Shown here: piece by piece, positions 1 through 8,892 of the stretch
Position numbering within the stretch: position 1 is the stretch's first letter
How the letters are laid out: every line of letters starts with the position of its first letter
Source of the DNA: Marinicella sediminis
GTDB taxonomy: Bacteria; Pseudomonadota; Gammaproteobacteria; Xanthomonadales; Marinicellaceae
Length of the DNA: 64,000 nt
Direction: 5' to 3'
Assembly (NCBI RefSeq): GCF_002000055.1
Contig: NZ_MVBD01000006.1
Span: 210,072 to 274,071, forward strand
Program-made: the position numbers and the translations under genes
The notes under the pieces: model-generated
What the model was told of the DNA's origin: nothing
The model's database searches: none
What the model saw: the letters and a program-made list of their open reading frames with translations, nothing else

Positions 1-418
1 TCAAAGCTTTTACACCCCTGTGTAAACGGTTCTTTACAGCCGTCAACTGGTACTTACACAACAATTTATCACCCGGCTCAATGGCTGGCTGATAACTGTC
101 CATACTGACATGAGTAACTGGCTCCAAGGTCACCAGCAAGGCTTTCATCAACGGCTGTATCACCACTTCATGTGGCGCCAACAACTGGTCGACCACATGA
201 GAAATGCTTTCGGTGTGGGTGCCGTTGCAGTGTGGGTTGAATGATACTTCGGGCGCATTACAGGAACCGCCTTGTGTGGTGTCACCAATGAACGACCCGG
301 CCTGCATGGGTTTGGCGGAGGCCGAGGCGGCGCCGAAATGACTGGGTTGCGGTCCGTCAAACAACATCGGTATGGCGATCGATCGCGGGGCCTGATTGAG
401 CTTGACCCGGCGACTCAT
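1..418 (-). CDS. Cyclase-family metal hydrolase, kynurenine formamidase-like (partial)
   Basis: Only the first 139 codons are present; the gene runs off the left edge. The reverse-strand translation starts [13 protein letters not shown] and contains SFNPHCNGTHTES (residues about 63-75), the His-x-x-Gly-Thr-His metal-site signature of the cyclase/KynB family. Family members include arylformamidases that hydrolyse N-formylkynurenine to kynurenine. The ATG shares one base with the stop of the ACMS decarboxylase gene (TGATG), so the two are co-translated. The operon context (3-hydroxyanthranilate catabolism) supports a kynurenine-pathway role, but other cyclase-family hydrolases look similar and the C-terminal half is not visible. 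Confidence 0.72.
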   Translation of the reverse strand, partial: MSRRVKLNQAPRSIAIPMLFDGPQPSHFGAASASAKPMQAGSFIGDTTQGGSCNAPEVSFNPHCNGTHTESISHVVDQLLAPHEVVIQPLMKALLVTLEPVTHVSMDSYQPAIEPGDKLLCKYQLTAVKNRLHRGVKAL

Positions 419-1431
419 CAGACAAACTGCTCAGCTGACAGGTTCAGCCATTCCAACGCTGTGCCGGCCAACATCCGCGCTTTGATGTCATCATCATAGG
501 GCATGGAAGCAATCAGTTTGCCTGGTTCCAACTCACCCAGCGGGAATGGATAATCGGTGCCCAGCGCCAGACGCTCATGACCCATTAATTTGACAATGTA
601 ATCGAGCACTCCAGGTTCATGCACCAGGGTATCCAGATAAATCTGCTGCAGGTATTTGCGCGGGTTATGCGGATTGTCCACCGCCACCAGGTCCGGACGG
701 ACCTCAAAACCGTGTTCAATGCGGCCTATACTGGCCGGAAAACCGCCGCCGCCATGGGCAAAAGCGATCCGCAGATTGGGCAGTCGCTCCAATACACCTC
801 CAAAGATCATGGAACATATGGCCAGTGACGTTTCTGCCGGCATACCAACCAACCAGGGCAGCCAGTAATCTTTCATTTGTTCTTTACCCACCATGTCCCA
901 GGGATGCACAAAAATCGCAGCACCGAGCTCTTCGGCAGCGGCAAACACCTCAAACAATTCTGGCGCATTGAGGTTCCACTCGTTGACATGGGAACCAATC
1001 TGCACCCCAGCCAGGCCCAGTTCTTTGACACAACGCTCGAGTTCTTTGACCGCCAGGTCTGGTGCCTGCATGGGCAAAGTTCCCAGGCCCACAAAACGAC
1101 GCGGGTTGCTGGCGACTTTCTGCGCCATATCATCATTCAGAAATCGTGCCAAATCATGGGTGTCCTGTGGTTTTGCCCAGTAACAAAACATCACCGGCAC
1201 CGTCGACAGCACCTGTACGTGAACCCCGTGAACATCACACTCTTTGAGCCTCACTTCAGGGTCCCAACAGTTGGCTTCAACGTCACGAAAATGACGGCCA
1301 TCCTGCATCATCCGGGCACAACCACAGCCGGTGTGCTCAAGTTGAACAAAACCACCATAACCATATTTTTCCTGCAGGTTGGGCCAGTTTTCCGGCAAAA
1401 TATGCGTGTGTATGTCTATTTTCAGCATCAA
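418..1431 (-). CDS. nbaD: 2-amino-3-carboxymuconate-6-semialdehyde decarboxylase (ACMSD)
   Basis: Amidohydrolase-2 family protein of 337 residues, close to the usual ACMSD length. It decarboxylates 2-amino-3-carboxymuconate semialdehyde, the unstable product of 3-hydroxyanthranilate ring cleavage, steering it away from quinolinate. Visible motifs are the N-terminal zinc ligands H8-T-H10, the FVHPWDM segment with metal ligand H176, and GTDYPF near residue 290 carrying the conserved Asp. The start overlaps the dioxygenase stop by four bases (ATGA), and the stop overlaps the cyclase start. The neighbouring 3-hydroxyanthranilate dioxygenase makes this assignment much stronger than a generic amidohydrolase call. 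Confidence 0.93.
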   Translation of the reverse strand: MMLKIDIHTHILPENWPNLQEKYGYGGFVQLEHTGCGCARMMQDGRHFRDVEANCWDPEVRLKECDVHGVHVQVLSTVPVMFCYWAKPQDTHDLARFLNDDMAQKVASNPRRFVGLGTLPMQAPDLAVKELERCVKELGLAGVQIGSHVNEWNLNAPELFEVFAAAEELGAAIFVHPWDMVGKEQMKDYWLPWLVGMPAETSLAICSMIFGGVLERLPNLRIAFAHGGGGFPASIGRIEHGFEVRPDLVAVDNPHNPRKYLQQIYLDTLVHEPGVLDYIVKLMGHERLALGTDYPFPLGELEPGKLIASMPYDDDIKARMLAGTALEWLNLSAEQFV

Positions 1432-1970
1432 AGCTCCAATTTGTTGCTGTCAGGCATGACCGTGCCACAGGCATCACAGGTACGGGCCTGCGGGTCATTG
1501 AAAAACCGCTCGAAAACCGGAAAGAAGTCTTGTTCAATGTCCGTCAGGGTAAAGTATTCTTCATACAACAAGTGGTTACAGTTTTCACAGTACCACATCA
1601 ATCCATCCTTCTCGTTGGTCAATCGCTTGCGCTCAACCACCAAACCAATGGAGTTCGCATACCGTACCGGAGAGTGCGGCATCCTGGGTGGCAGCAAAAA
1701 GATTTCACCTGCCTTGATCGGATAATCCACGACCTGCCCATTTTGTTGGGTCTTCAGCAACATTTCTCCTTCCAGCTGATAAAAAAACTCAGGGCCTTCA
1801 TCATAATGGTAGTCGCGTCTGCCGTTGGGTCCACCAACCACCATCACAATGAAATCATCCTCTTCAAAGACCTGTTTGTTACACACCGGCGGTTTGAGTT
1901 GGTCGCGGTGGTCATCAATCCATTGTTGAAAATTAAAAGGGGCGCTGGGTGCGGTGTGCTTTTCGTTCAT
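1428..1970 (-). CDS. nbaC: 3-hydroxyanthranilate 3,4-dioxygenase
   Basis: A cupin Fe(II) dioxygenase of 180 residues that opens the ring of 3-hydroxyanthranilate. Iron ligands H55, E61 and H99 are present, as are the substrate-contact arginines R51 and R103 and E114. The C-terminus carries the second, rubredoxin-like iron site found in bacterial enzymes: C128-x-x-C131 and C165-x-x-C168. It lies between the RidA-type gene upstream (4-base gap) and ACMSD downstream (4-base overlap), so the three probably share one transcript. Confidence 0.95.
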   Translation of the reverse strand: MNEKHTAPSAPFNFQQWIDDHRDQLKPPVCNKQVFEEDDFIVMVVGGPNGRRDYHYDEGPEFFYQLEGEMLLKTQQNGQVVDYPIKAGEIFLLPPRMPHSPVRYANSIGLVVERKRLTNEKDGLMWYCENCNHLLYEEYFTLTDIEQDFFPVFERFFNDPQARTCDACGTVMPDSNKLEL

Positions 1971-1974
1971 GATT

Positions 1975-2391
1975 TCACTCTTTGATGACTGCTATACATT
2001 TTAACTCAATCGCAATCGGTGTCGGCAACTTGTTGATTTCTACCGTGGTGCGGCAAGGCTGATTGCTGGCAAAGTACTCGGCATAAACCTTGTTATAGGT
2101 GGCAAAATCATCATCCATGTTGGTCAGAAACACCGTGACATCAACCAGCTCATCCCAACTGGAACCCGAGGCTTCCAACACCAATCTGACATTTTCAAAG
2201 ACACTGCGACACTGGGTTTCTATGCAGTATGCAGTGATGTTGCCATCTTCATCGAGGCTGACTCCAGGGATGTCTTTGCTGCCTTTTTTTCGGGGGCCAA
2301 CCCCGGATAAAAACAACAAATTGCCAACTTTTCTGGCGTGCGGATACAGGCCGACTGGCGGCGGGGCATCATTGGCCATGACTTTGTTCAT
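1975..2391 (-). CDS. RidA/YjgF-family protein, probable 2-aminomuconate deaminase
   Basis: A 138-residue YjgF/YER057c/UK114-fold protein. The family signature is visible around residues 112-128 ([16 protein letters not shown]), including the Arg that anchors the substrate carboxylate. Family members hydrolyse enamines/imines. In bacterial 2-nitrobenzoate and kynurenine catabolism a RidA relative deaminates 2-aminomuconate, and the position as first gene of the 3-hydroxyanthranilate set argues for that role. A general imine deaminase remains possible. No 2-aminomuconate semialdehyde dehydrogenase is seen in the window; it may lie to the left of it. Confidence 0.8.
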   Translation of the reverse strand: MNKVMANDAPPPVGLYPHARKVGNLLFLSGVGPRKKGSKDIPGVSLDEDGNITAYCIETQCRSVFENVRLVLEASGSSWDELVDVTVFLTNMDDDFATYNKVYAEYFASNQPCRTTVEINKLPTPIAIELKCIAVIKE

Positions 2392-2567
2392 ATTTTTATT
2401 CTCGCTGTGTGTTCAAGCTGGACTTTGTCAGAACAGCCGTTCACAATGTTTAGCTTACATTACCCAGACCTGTTTACCACGAACAAGTCTGATCATCAAT
2501 GTGCTGAGGTGGCTGGTCATGGACCAGTCATTCTGCGGTCAGCACCCGTATAAAGAGGAATAACACC

Positions 2568-2954
2568 ATGCTGGGTTACATCACCATTGGCGCCAACGAT
2601 TTGGATGCTTTATCAGAATTTTACGACAGCCTGTTCGCCGAAATCAATGTTAAACGCATCATGCCGGGTTCTGAAGAACATGGCTATGTGGTCTGGGCCA
2701 AAGATGAAACCGCCACCGGTTTTTCCATCATCAGACCCTTCAACGGCGAACCGGCCACAGCCGGCAACGGCAACATGGCAGCCATCTCTGCCGGCACCCC
2801 TGAGCTTGTCAAAGCACTGTATCACAAAGCCCTTGAAACAGGTGGCCGCTGTGAAGGTCAGCCAGGAGACCGGGGAAATGGCTTTTATGCCGCCTACTTC
2901 CGGGATCCGGAGGGCAACAAACTGAATGCGTACTGTATGACCACCAACCCATAA
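2568..2954 (+). CDS. VOC-family (glyoxalase/bleomycin resistance-like) protein
   Basis: A 128-residue single-repeat vicinal-oxygen-chelate protein. It begins MLGYITIGANDLDA and ends with the typical FRDPEGNKLNAYC strand, the two ends of the beta-alpha-beta-beta-beta repeats. A clear Shine-Dalgarno (AGAGGA) lies 8-10 bases before the ATG. Substrate unknown; such proteins include lyases, dioxygenases and resistance proteins. It is divergent from the kynurenine genes, with about 175 bases between, and is followed 16 bases later by a DUF885 peptidase gene. Confidence 0.82.
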   Translation: MLGYITIGANDLDALSEFYDSLFAEINVKRIMPGSEEHGYVVWAKDETATGFSIIRPFNGEPATAGNGNMAAISAGTPELVKALYHKALETGGRCEGQPGDRGNGFYAAYFRDPEGNKLNAYCMTTNP

Positions 2955-2970
2955 TTCACCGGAGCTTTCG

Positions 2971-4794
2971 ATGAAAAGAGTTTTAAAAAAAATCCTCAAA
3001 TATTTTGCTGTGTTGCTGTTATTGCTGGTGCTTCTGGGCTCAGCGTTTTTTGTTCATGTCTGGTATTTTAAGCCCTATGACATCAACTTGTTTTTCGGCC
3101 GCACGGCTTTACAGTTTGCCTTAAAGAGTCCCGAAACACTGAGTTCATTGAGGGTGCTGGAAAAGTTCGGCATGGAAGGGCACAACGCTGAATTGAATGA
3201 CGCCAGTCTGACCGCCGGTGATGAAACTTTTGCGCACGTGTTGCAGGCCCACGAAACCCTGTTGTCCTATGCCGATGAAGACCTCGATCCAGCTGACAAA
3301 ATGTCCAAAGATGTGATGTTATCCTTGCTGAACATTGTGGTTGATGGTCAACGCTTTCGATTCCACAACTATCCCGTGAATCAACTGTTTGGCGTACAAA
3401 ACGGTTTCCCCTCATTCATGGAAAGCACCCACCAGGTTCATGATGTGGGCGATGCCGAAGATTACATCAGCCGGTTGTCTAAAGTAGGTATCAAATTTGA
3501 CCAGGTGCTGGAGGGCCTGAAACACCGGGAAAACCTGGGCATCTTGCCACCCCAGTTTGTGGTCACCAAAGTATTGGAAGAAATGAACGGTTTCGTCAAC
3601 ACACCTGCTGAAGACAACATCCTGTTCACAGCACTGGCTGACAAAATGGAACAAGCCGGTCTGGCTGTTGAAGACCAGCAAACCCTGGCCACTGATGCCA
3701 GATCTACCATTGAACAAACCGTATACCCGGCTTATCAGCGATTGATCGATTACTTTGTCCGGCTGGACAACAAAGTCAGTGAAAATCATGGCGTCTGGAA
3801 TCTGCCGGATGGCGATGCCTACTACACCCTTGCCTTGAAATTTTTCACCACCACTGACTACAGCCCATCCTACATTCATGATTTTGGCCTCACCGAGGTG
3901 GATCGCATCCAACAGGAAATCCTCGACATCCTGGCTGGCGAGGGTTGGGATGTCAGCGGTGGGTTTACCAGCAGCATCGAAAACATGGCCGTTAATCCGC
4001 GCTTTTATTATTCTGACTCCGATGAAGGTCGCGAACAGATACTGGACGATTACAAAACCATGCTGGTGGAAATAGAACAACAAATGGCCAGCCATTTTCA
4101 TGACTTTCCTGAAGCCGGTATGGACGTCCAGCGGATTCCGGAATTCAAAGAAAAAACCGCACCAGGGGCTTACTATCAGCGACCGGCGATGGATGGCTCA
4201 CGCCCCGGGGTGTTTTATGCCAATTTGTATGACATCAAAGCCACCCCAAAATATGGCATGAAAACCCTTGCCTACCACGAGGGCATACCAGGTCATCATT
4301 ACCAACTGGCCATCCAGCAGGAATTGGAAAACATGCCGTTTTTTCGCAAAATGGTGCCATTCACCGCTTATTCAGAAGGCTGGGCTTTGTATGCTGAACG
4401 GGTGGCGTATGAAATGGGTATGTTGTCCGACCCTTATGACAACATTGGCCGTCTGCAGGCAGAACTCTTCCGAGCCGTCCGCCTGGTGGTGGATACCGGT
4501 ATCCATGCCAAACGCTGGAGCCGCGAACAGGCCATTACATATATGCTGTCCAATACCGGCATGGCGGAATCGGATGTGGTGTCAGAAATTGAACGTTATT
4601 TTGTGATGCCCGGACAGGCCACTTCATACAAAGTGGGCATGACCAAAATTCTCGAATTACGTGAGCAAGCCAGGCAAGCTTTGGGTGATCGTTACGATGT
4701 CAGGGACTTTCATCGGGTGGTACTCAACAGCGGTTCCGTTCCACTGAACATCCTGGAACAGCTGGTCGATCAGTACATCCAAGAAAACAGCTGA
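2971..4794 (+). CDS. DUF885 family membrane-anchored zinc metallopeptidase-like protein
   Basis: A 607-residue protein. Residues 1-30 are a basic stretch followed by a long hydrophobic helix, an uncleaved anchor or signal peptide, so the body is probably periplasmic. The catalytic motif H436-E437-G-I-P-G-H442-H443 is the DUF885 version of a gluzincin HExxH site. The pattern Y-S-E-G-W about 25 residues later supplies the expected downstream glutamate. A CGGAG ribosome site precedes the ATG. The family is widespread in Gammaproteobacteria; the natural peptide substrate is not known. Length is normal for the family. Confidence 0.88.
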   Translation: MKRVLKKILKYFAVLLLLLVLLGSAFFVHVWYFKPYDINLFFGRTALQFALKSPETLSSLRVLEKFGMEGHNAELNDASLTAGDETFAHVLQAHETLLSYADEDLDPADKMSKDVMLSLLNIVVDGQRFRFHNYPVNQLFGVQNGFPSFMESTHQVHDVGDAEDYISRLSKVGIKFDQVLEGLKHRENLGILPPQFVVTKVLEEMNGFVNTPAEDNILFTALADKMEQAGLAVEDQQTLATDARSTIEQTVYPAYQRLIDYFVRLDNKVSENHGVWNLPDGDAYYTLALKFFTTTDYSPSYIHDFGLTEVDRIQQEILDILAGEGWDVSGGFTSSIENMAVNPRFYYSDSDEGREQILDDYKTMLVEIEQQMASHFHDFPEAGMDVQRIPEFKEKTAPGAYYQRPAMDGSRPGVFYANLYDIKATPKYGMKTLAYHEGIPGHHYQLAIQQELENMPFFRKMVPFTAYSEGWALYAERVAYEMGMLSDPYDNIGRLQAELFRAVRLVVDTGIHAKRWSREQAITYMLSNTGMAESDVVSEIERYFVMPGQATSYKVGMTKILELREQARQALGDRYDVRDFHRVVLNSGSVPLNILEQLVDQYIQENS

Positions 4795-4809
4795 TTTCAG
4801 CACAAAAAA

Positions 4810-4837
4810 AGCCAGGTCGTAAGTTCACGACCTGGCT
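4810..4837 (-). terminator. Intrinsic terminator between convergent genes
   Basis: An 11-bp perfect stem (AGCCAGGTCGT / ACGACCTGGCT) with a 6-base loop. On the minus strand it is followed by a run of seven T (plus-strand A run 4804-4810). It sits 27 bases after the stop of the leftward propeller gene. It may also weakly stop the rightward DUF885 transcript. Confidence 0.85.
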
Positions 4838-4863
4838 GATATGATGGGTCTGGATAAAGGGAC

Positions 4864-6264
4864 TTACTTCAAACCACGCTTTCTTTTGATTTCTTCCATT
4901 TTTTGTTGTTGCAACATGTGCTCTTCCATGCGGTAACGGGTGGGGGACTTGATGATCACCAATGGTTCCCAACTGCTGTTCGGTAATAAACGGCCCAAAC
5001 CATCGGTCTTGGCCCACTGGGTGTTGGCCGCATAAAACACATGATCACCCACCAGGGTGCCATTACCCAAATCTTTGAATTCAGGATGAGATGCTTCGAT
5101 GGGAAACAGGTTTTTCAGAAACAGGTCCTTTTCCAGCACATAGCGCATCAGACGAGCTGGCTGAACTCCGCTTTGGATACCAATCAGATCACCGTCATCA
5201 TAGAACAAATCATTCATGCCGGCAAAGAAGCCCTTACCACCTTTGATCAATGGCACCACCTGCAAAGATTCCAGATTAATGACAAACAGCCCCAGCTCAT
5301 AATCGGACACATAAAGCACACTCTCAGCGGCGTTGCTGGTGATGGCCTTGATGTTTGACAATCCTGGCAGAGCCAGAACTGGCTCCACAGTTTCCTGACC
5401 ATTTTTCACGCGGAAAAAAGTACTGTCAAAGGCGTTGATGAAATACAGGTCACCACTGGTTGTCAGGTGCATGGCGGTGAATAATTTAGGCTGATCACTT
5501 TTCGCCATTGACATGTTTTTCAGCACTTCACCGGTACTTAGCCTGATTTTGGAGATCATCGCCTGACCAAAATTTTGCTGGGTGGTTCCGGTGTAATGAG
5601 GCAGTGTGGCAGTCGCCAGCCACAACAAATCAGCCGACTGGTCAATCACCAGATCAATCACACCCCAGGGGCCAGTGGCCGGATTCCCGGCTTTGAAGAA
5701 TTCACTGAATCCACTTTCCTCGTCATATTGGTAGACCGCACCGGAACGCACGCTGCCCAGCAAAAACCGTTCAGCTTTGGCATCCCACGCCAGGTTCTCA
5801 AACAACATTCCTGAATAGTGATGGCTGACAGCAAAGGCTTGTTTGCCTTCACCAAAAGCCTGGGCATTCTGTTCCATGCCATCTTCAATGTATTCAAACA
5901 CCTTGGTGTCTTTGATCAGATCAAACCCGCTGTGCTCAGTGACCGGGTAGCTCAACCCGGCTTTTTGTAATTCTATCAGGTCGTTATATGCTTCGGTTTT
6001 CTTGTCCTGCAAAGCATATGCCTTGGCCAGATCAAGACGGAATACCGGGTCATAAGGACGCAGTTCAGTCAGCTTTTTCATCACCAGCTCATAGCGGGAA
6101 TACTGCTCTTCCTGAAGGGTTTTATCTGCCAGTTCAAGCAGTTGAGGCAGACTGTCAATGGTCGCCAGATCCCTGGCAAAAATCTTTTCAGGGTCCAGGG
6201 CCTGAGCATGAATGCCGGCTGTGAACGCTAACAATAACAAGGTAAATGGTTTTTTCATCATCAT
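4864..6264 (-). CDS. Secreted protein with N-terminal TPR-like region and beta-propeller (SMP-30-like)
   Basis: A 466-residue protein if translation starts at the triple ATG at 6264-6256; the reading frame continues upstream, but only there does a signal peptide (KKPFTLLLLAFTAGIHAQA) begin. After cleavage, residues about 25-110 are helical with TPR-like spacing (LRPYDPVFRLDLAKAYALQ). The rest is a series of repeated strands resembling SMP-30/gluconolactonase or NHL propellers (for example LTTSGDLYFINAFDST). No catalytic set of residues was recognised, so function is unknown. A strong terminator follows. Confidence 0.75.
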   Translation of the reverse strand: MMMKKPFTLLLLAFTAGIHAQALDPEKIFARDLATIDSLPQLLELADKTLQEEQYSRYELVMKKLTELRPYDPVFRLDLAKAYALQDKKTEAYNDLIELQKAGLSYPVTEHSGFDLIKDTKVFEYIEDGMEQNAQAFGEGKQAFAVSHHYSGMLFENLAWDAKAERFLLGSVRSGAVYQYDEESGFSEFFKAGNPATGPWGVIDLVIDQSADLLWLATATLPHYTGTTQQNFGQAMISKIRLSTGEVLKNMSMAKSDQPKLFTAMHLTTSGDLYFINAFDSTFFRVKNGQETVEPVLALPGLSNIKAITSNAAESVLYVSDYELGLFVINLESLQVVPLIKGGKGFFAGMNDLFYDDGDLIGIQSGVQPARLMRYVLEKDLFLKNLFPIEASHPEFKDLGNGTLVGDHVFYAANTQWAKTDGLGRLLPNSSWEPLVIIKSPTRYRMEEHMLQQQKMEEIKRKRGLK

Positions 6265-6404
6265 CTGGTTTTTCAAAGTGGTTATAAGACCTCTTTGTTG
6301 CTGTGAGGTTCCATACAAACCGCGGCATTTTAACAGAACTGTTGGTAAATAGCTGTTTATGCCCCGGGTAACTGATAAAATGGGCCTTTTTTTCGGCCTG
6401 TCTG

Positions 6405-7451
6405 ATGAAACTCGAAAATGACTTATACTTGCGTGCATTGCGCCGTGAAAACACAGAACGCACCCCTGTCTGGCTGATGAGACAAGCCGGCAGGTACCTC
6501 CCCGAATACCGCAAAGTCCGCGCAGAGGCCGGAGACTTCATGACCCTGGCGAGCACCCCTGAGATGGCATGTGAAGTCACCATTCAACCTCTGGAACGTT
6601 TTCCATTGGATGCGGCGATCATTTTTTCTGATATCCTGACCATTCCCGATGCCATGGGGCTGGAGTTGTATTTTGAGCCCGGCGAGGGTCCGCGCTTTAA
6701 CAACCCCATCACCGATGAAGCCGACATCAAAGCCCTGCCAGTACCCGATGCGGATGACCTGCAATATGTCATGGACGCCATCAGCCTGACCACCCGCACC
6801 CTCAATGGTCGGGTACCCTTGATTGGTTTTTCCGGCAGCCCCTGGACGCTGTTGACCTATATGATAGAAAACGGCGGCAGCAAAACCTATGCCAAATCCA
6901 AAGCCCTGCTGTACAAGTCGCCTGAGCTGGCTCATTTGCTGCTGGATAAACTGTCACGATCGATCATCAAGTACCTGATCGGACAAATCCAGAGCGGTGC
7001 ATCGGCCGTACAGATTTTTGACAGTTGGGGCGGGGTCCTCAGCCCGGCTGATTTTCAGACTTTTTCGTTGCACTACATGCAACAAATTGTCGACGGCCTC
7101 AAACAGGCTGGTTTCGCTGACACCCCGGTGGTGTTGTTCAGTAAAGGAGCCAATCAAAGCCTGACAGCCATGTCTGAAACCGGTTGCCATGGCTTGGGGC
7201 TTGACTGGACCATCAACATCGATGTGGCCAAAACCCTGACCGGTGACCGGGTGGCTTTGCAGGGCAACCTGGATCCGGCCACTTTGTACGCCCCAGATGC
7301 ATACATCGATCAGGCCGTCAAACAAGTGTTGGATGCCTATGGACCAGGACCAGGTCATGTGTTTAACCTGGGTCATGGGATGCAACCGGACATGGATCCT
7401 GACAAAGTCGCGGTATTGGTAGATGCGGTGCGCCGACACTCGAGTCGCTGA
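6405..7451 (+). CDS. hemE: Uroporphyrinogen decarboxylase
   Basis: HemE converts uroporphyrinogen III to coproporphyrinogen III in haem synthesis. The protein has 348 residues, the usual bacterial length, and starts MKLENDLYLRALRRE. The diagnostic PVWLMRQAGRYLPEYR motif is at residues 21-36, with the substrate-binding arginines and, near residue 80, the IIFSDILTIPDAMG segment with the catalytic Asp. No good Shine-Dalgarno sits before the ATG, but the family start is well conserved there. A Rieske-protein gene follows after 6 bases. Confidence 0.97.
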   Translation: MKLENDLYLRALRRENTERTPVWLMRQAGRYLPEYRKVRAEAGDFMTLASTPEMACEVTIQPLERFPLDAAIIFSDILTIPDAMGLELYFEPGEGPRFNNPITDEADIKALPVPDADDLQYVMDAISLTTRTLNGRVPLIGFSGSPWTLLTYMIENGGSKTYAKSKALLYKSPELAHLLLDKLSRSIIKYLIGQIQSGASAVQIFDSWGGVLSPADFQTFSLHYMQQIVDGLKQAGFADTPVVLFSKGANQSLTAMSETGCHGLGLDWTINIDVAKTLTGDRVALQGNLDPATLYAPDAYIDQAVKQVLDAYGPGPGHVFNLGHGMQPDMDPDKVAVLVDAVRRHSSR

Positions 7452-7457
7452 ACAACC

Positions 7458-7793
7458 ATGAAATACAAACTCACCACCCTCATCAATGTACCCATCGACC
7501 AATGGTCGGAGCACAGCCTGCAAACCGAAAACGGGCATTGTTCAGTCATGGTTAAACGTGGTCACACCGAATGGGTGGCATACATCAACGAATGTCCCCA
7601 TCAGGGGCGCCGCATGGATTATGCAGAAAATGCTTTTCTGGAAACCCCGGATAAGCAGCTGGTTTGTCCGGCCCACGGTGCGACCTTTGATGCCGCAACG
7701 GGGTTGTGCACCAGCGGACCTTGTGCTGGCCAGTCACTGACCGCGCTGACCATTGACATTGATGACAAGGACGTGTTTGTTGAGTTCCGTTAA
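7458..7793 (+). CDS. Rieske [2Fe-2S] domain protein
   Basis: A 111-residue single Rieske domain. The two cluster-binding boxes are visible: C-P-H-Q-G near residue 47 and C-P-A-H-G-A-T-F near residue 74, each giving one Cys and one His ligand. There is no membrane segment or fused oxygenase domain, so it resembles a soluble ferredoxin component or nitrite-reductase NirD-type protein. It lies 6 bases after hemE and overlaps the start region of gtrA, suggesting one transcript. Partner protein not identified. Confidence 0.85.
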   Translation: MKYKLTTLINVPIDQWSEHSLQTENGHCSVMVKRGHTEWVAYINECPHQGRRMDYAENAFLETPDKQLVCPAHGATFDAATGLCTSGPCAGQSLTALTIDIDDKDVFVEFR

Positions 7794-8169
7794 ACCTTTT
7801 CTGGCGCTGATGGTGCGTTACGGTTTGGTTGGGGTACTGGCCAGTGTGGTGCATGCCGCCATCAGCCTGTTGTTGCATGAAGTGTTTGCCATCGCACCAT
7901 TCACTGCGCATGCCAGCGGTTTTGCCGGCGGATTGGTCACTGCCTATCTGGGTCATTATCACTATTCGTTCAAGGATGATGGGCAGCACCGTTCACGGTT
8001 TCCCAGGTTCGTGATCACTTCATTGACCGGCTTTGCACTCCATCAAGGTGGGGTTTGGTGGTTGGTCAGCCAGCTTGGCTGGGACTATTCGACCATGGCT
8101 TTACCCGCGCTGATGCTGACAATTCCGTTGGTGACTTTTCTGTTGTCAAAGTTTTGGGTGTTTCGCTGA
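7780..8169 (+). CDS. GtrA-family membrane protein
   Basis: A four-helix membrane protein of about 130 residues. GtrA proteins are thought to flip or present lipid-linked sugars. Visible features are MVRYGLVGVLASVVHAAIS (helix 1), the central YLGHYHYSFKDDG loop and the terminal LLSKFWVFR signature. The start is uncertain: ATGs exist at 7753, 7762 and 7810, but an AAGGA site at 7767-7771 is best spaced for the TTG at 7780, which overlaps the Rieske stop. That start is used here. No glycosyltransferase neighbour is present to define the sugar. Confidence 0.8.
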   Translation: MSSVKPFLALMVRYGLVGVLASVVHAAISLLLHEVFAIAPFTAHASGFAGGLVTAYLGHYHYSFKDDGQHRSRFPRFVITSLTGFALHQGGVWWLVSQLGWDYSTMALPALMLTIPLVTFLLSKFWVFR

Positions 8170-8311
8170 GGGGTTCTAAAAACGCCACATCAAAGGGCAC
8201 CAGCTTAAAATCTGGCGGCAAGTTACTTAAATCGTCTTCATCCCAAAAACAAAACACTTTCATCGGTTTTCCCAAAGCCAAAACCACAGTATGACGCTCA
8301 AATGTGGCCAC
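8066..8311 (-). CDS. Small hypothetical protein, convergent with gtrA
   Basis: An 81-codon frame starting GTG, the only open frame across the 180-base gap 8170-8349. The first 50 residues (MATFERHTVVLALGKPMKV onward) have gene-like codon choice and a mixed hydrophobic/acidic composition. The last third overlaps the 3' end of gtrA antisense and looks low-complexity (Ser/Pro/Ala), so the real stop or a frameshift may lie near 8160. No family recognised. It may be real, a decayed gene or chance. Confidence 0.35.
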   Translation of the reverse strand: MATFERHTVVLALGKPMKVFCFWDEDDLSNLPPDFKLVPFDVAFLEPLSETPKTLTTEKSPTELSASARVKPWSNSPSQAG

Positions 8312-8349
8312 AATCAGGCCATATCATGACAGCTTATGGCAATCCAGCA

Positions 8350-8877
8350 TCAGTTGGTTTTTTCGGGTAGTTCAGTACTCAGGATCAAACTTTCAAAATC
8401 TTGACCGGGCAGGGTGGTGATGGCTTGTTTATGCAAACCAATTTTTTCCAGCACCCGGATGGAAGCCAGGTTATCCGGGTTGGTATAGGCCAAAATGACC
8501 GGACTGATTTGCTGGTCTGCAGCCCACTGCATGATCGCCTGACTGGCTTCGGTACAGTACCCACCGTTGCGATACGCTGGTAAGAATGCAAAACCAATGT
8601 CCGGCGGGTTGTCGGCATCACGTTTGACCAGGCCACAAATACCCAGTGGCTGCGGGTCATACTGCCTGGTTACCTTATACAGGCCATAGCCATGGGTCCG
8701 GTATGAATGGATCAGTTTGTCCTTTAAATAGCCCAGGGCATCATCCAGGGTATGCAGACCGCGGTCTCCAATGAATCGAATGCAGTCCGGGTCATTGAAC
8801 AATTGATGGATGAACGCAACATCTCCGTCATCCAGTTCTGATAAATGTAAGCGCTTGGTAGAAATGATATGTGCCAT
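8350..8877 (-). CDS. GNAT-family N-acetyltransferase (RimJ/RimL type)
   Basis: A 175-residue acetyltransferase of the Acetyltransf_3 class. It begins with the family's strand MAHIISTKRLHLSELDDGDV, contains the GFAFLPAYRNGGYCTEA acetyl-CoA-binding region near residue 95-110 (Q/R-x-x-G-x-G/A variant), and has the ASIRVLEKIGLHK motif near the C-terminus. RimJ/L relatives acetylate protein N-termini or small amines; the substrate here is unknown. It is transcribed leftwards behind the FG-GAP gene with a 15-base gap. Confidence 0.85.
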   Translation of the reverse strand: MAHIISTKRLHLSELDDGDVAFIHQLFNDPDCIRFIGDRGLHTLDDALGYLKDKLIHSYRTHGYGLYKVTRQYDPQPLGICGLVKRDADNPPDIGFAFLPAYRNGGYCTEASQAIMQWAADQQISPVILAYTNPDNLASIRVLEKIGLHKQAITTLPGQDFESLILSTELPEKTN

Positions 8878-8892
8878 GCTGCCTATTCTATG

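Noticed and set aside
272..499. 75-codon plus-strand frame at the left edge
   Set aside because: Antisense to the cyclase-family gene, whose HxxGTH motif is clear on the minus strand.
877..1725. Long plus-strand frame (282 codons) across ACMSD and the dioxygenase
   Set aside because: It is antisense to two clearly identified enzymes with intact active sites and shows no protein-like motifs.
3412..4101. Antisense frame of 229 codons inside the DUF885 peptidase gene
   Set aside because: Mirror of a conserved coding sequence; no start context and no domain.
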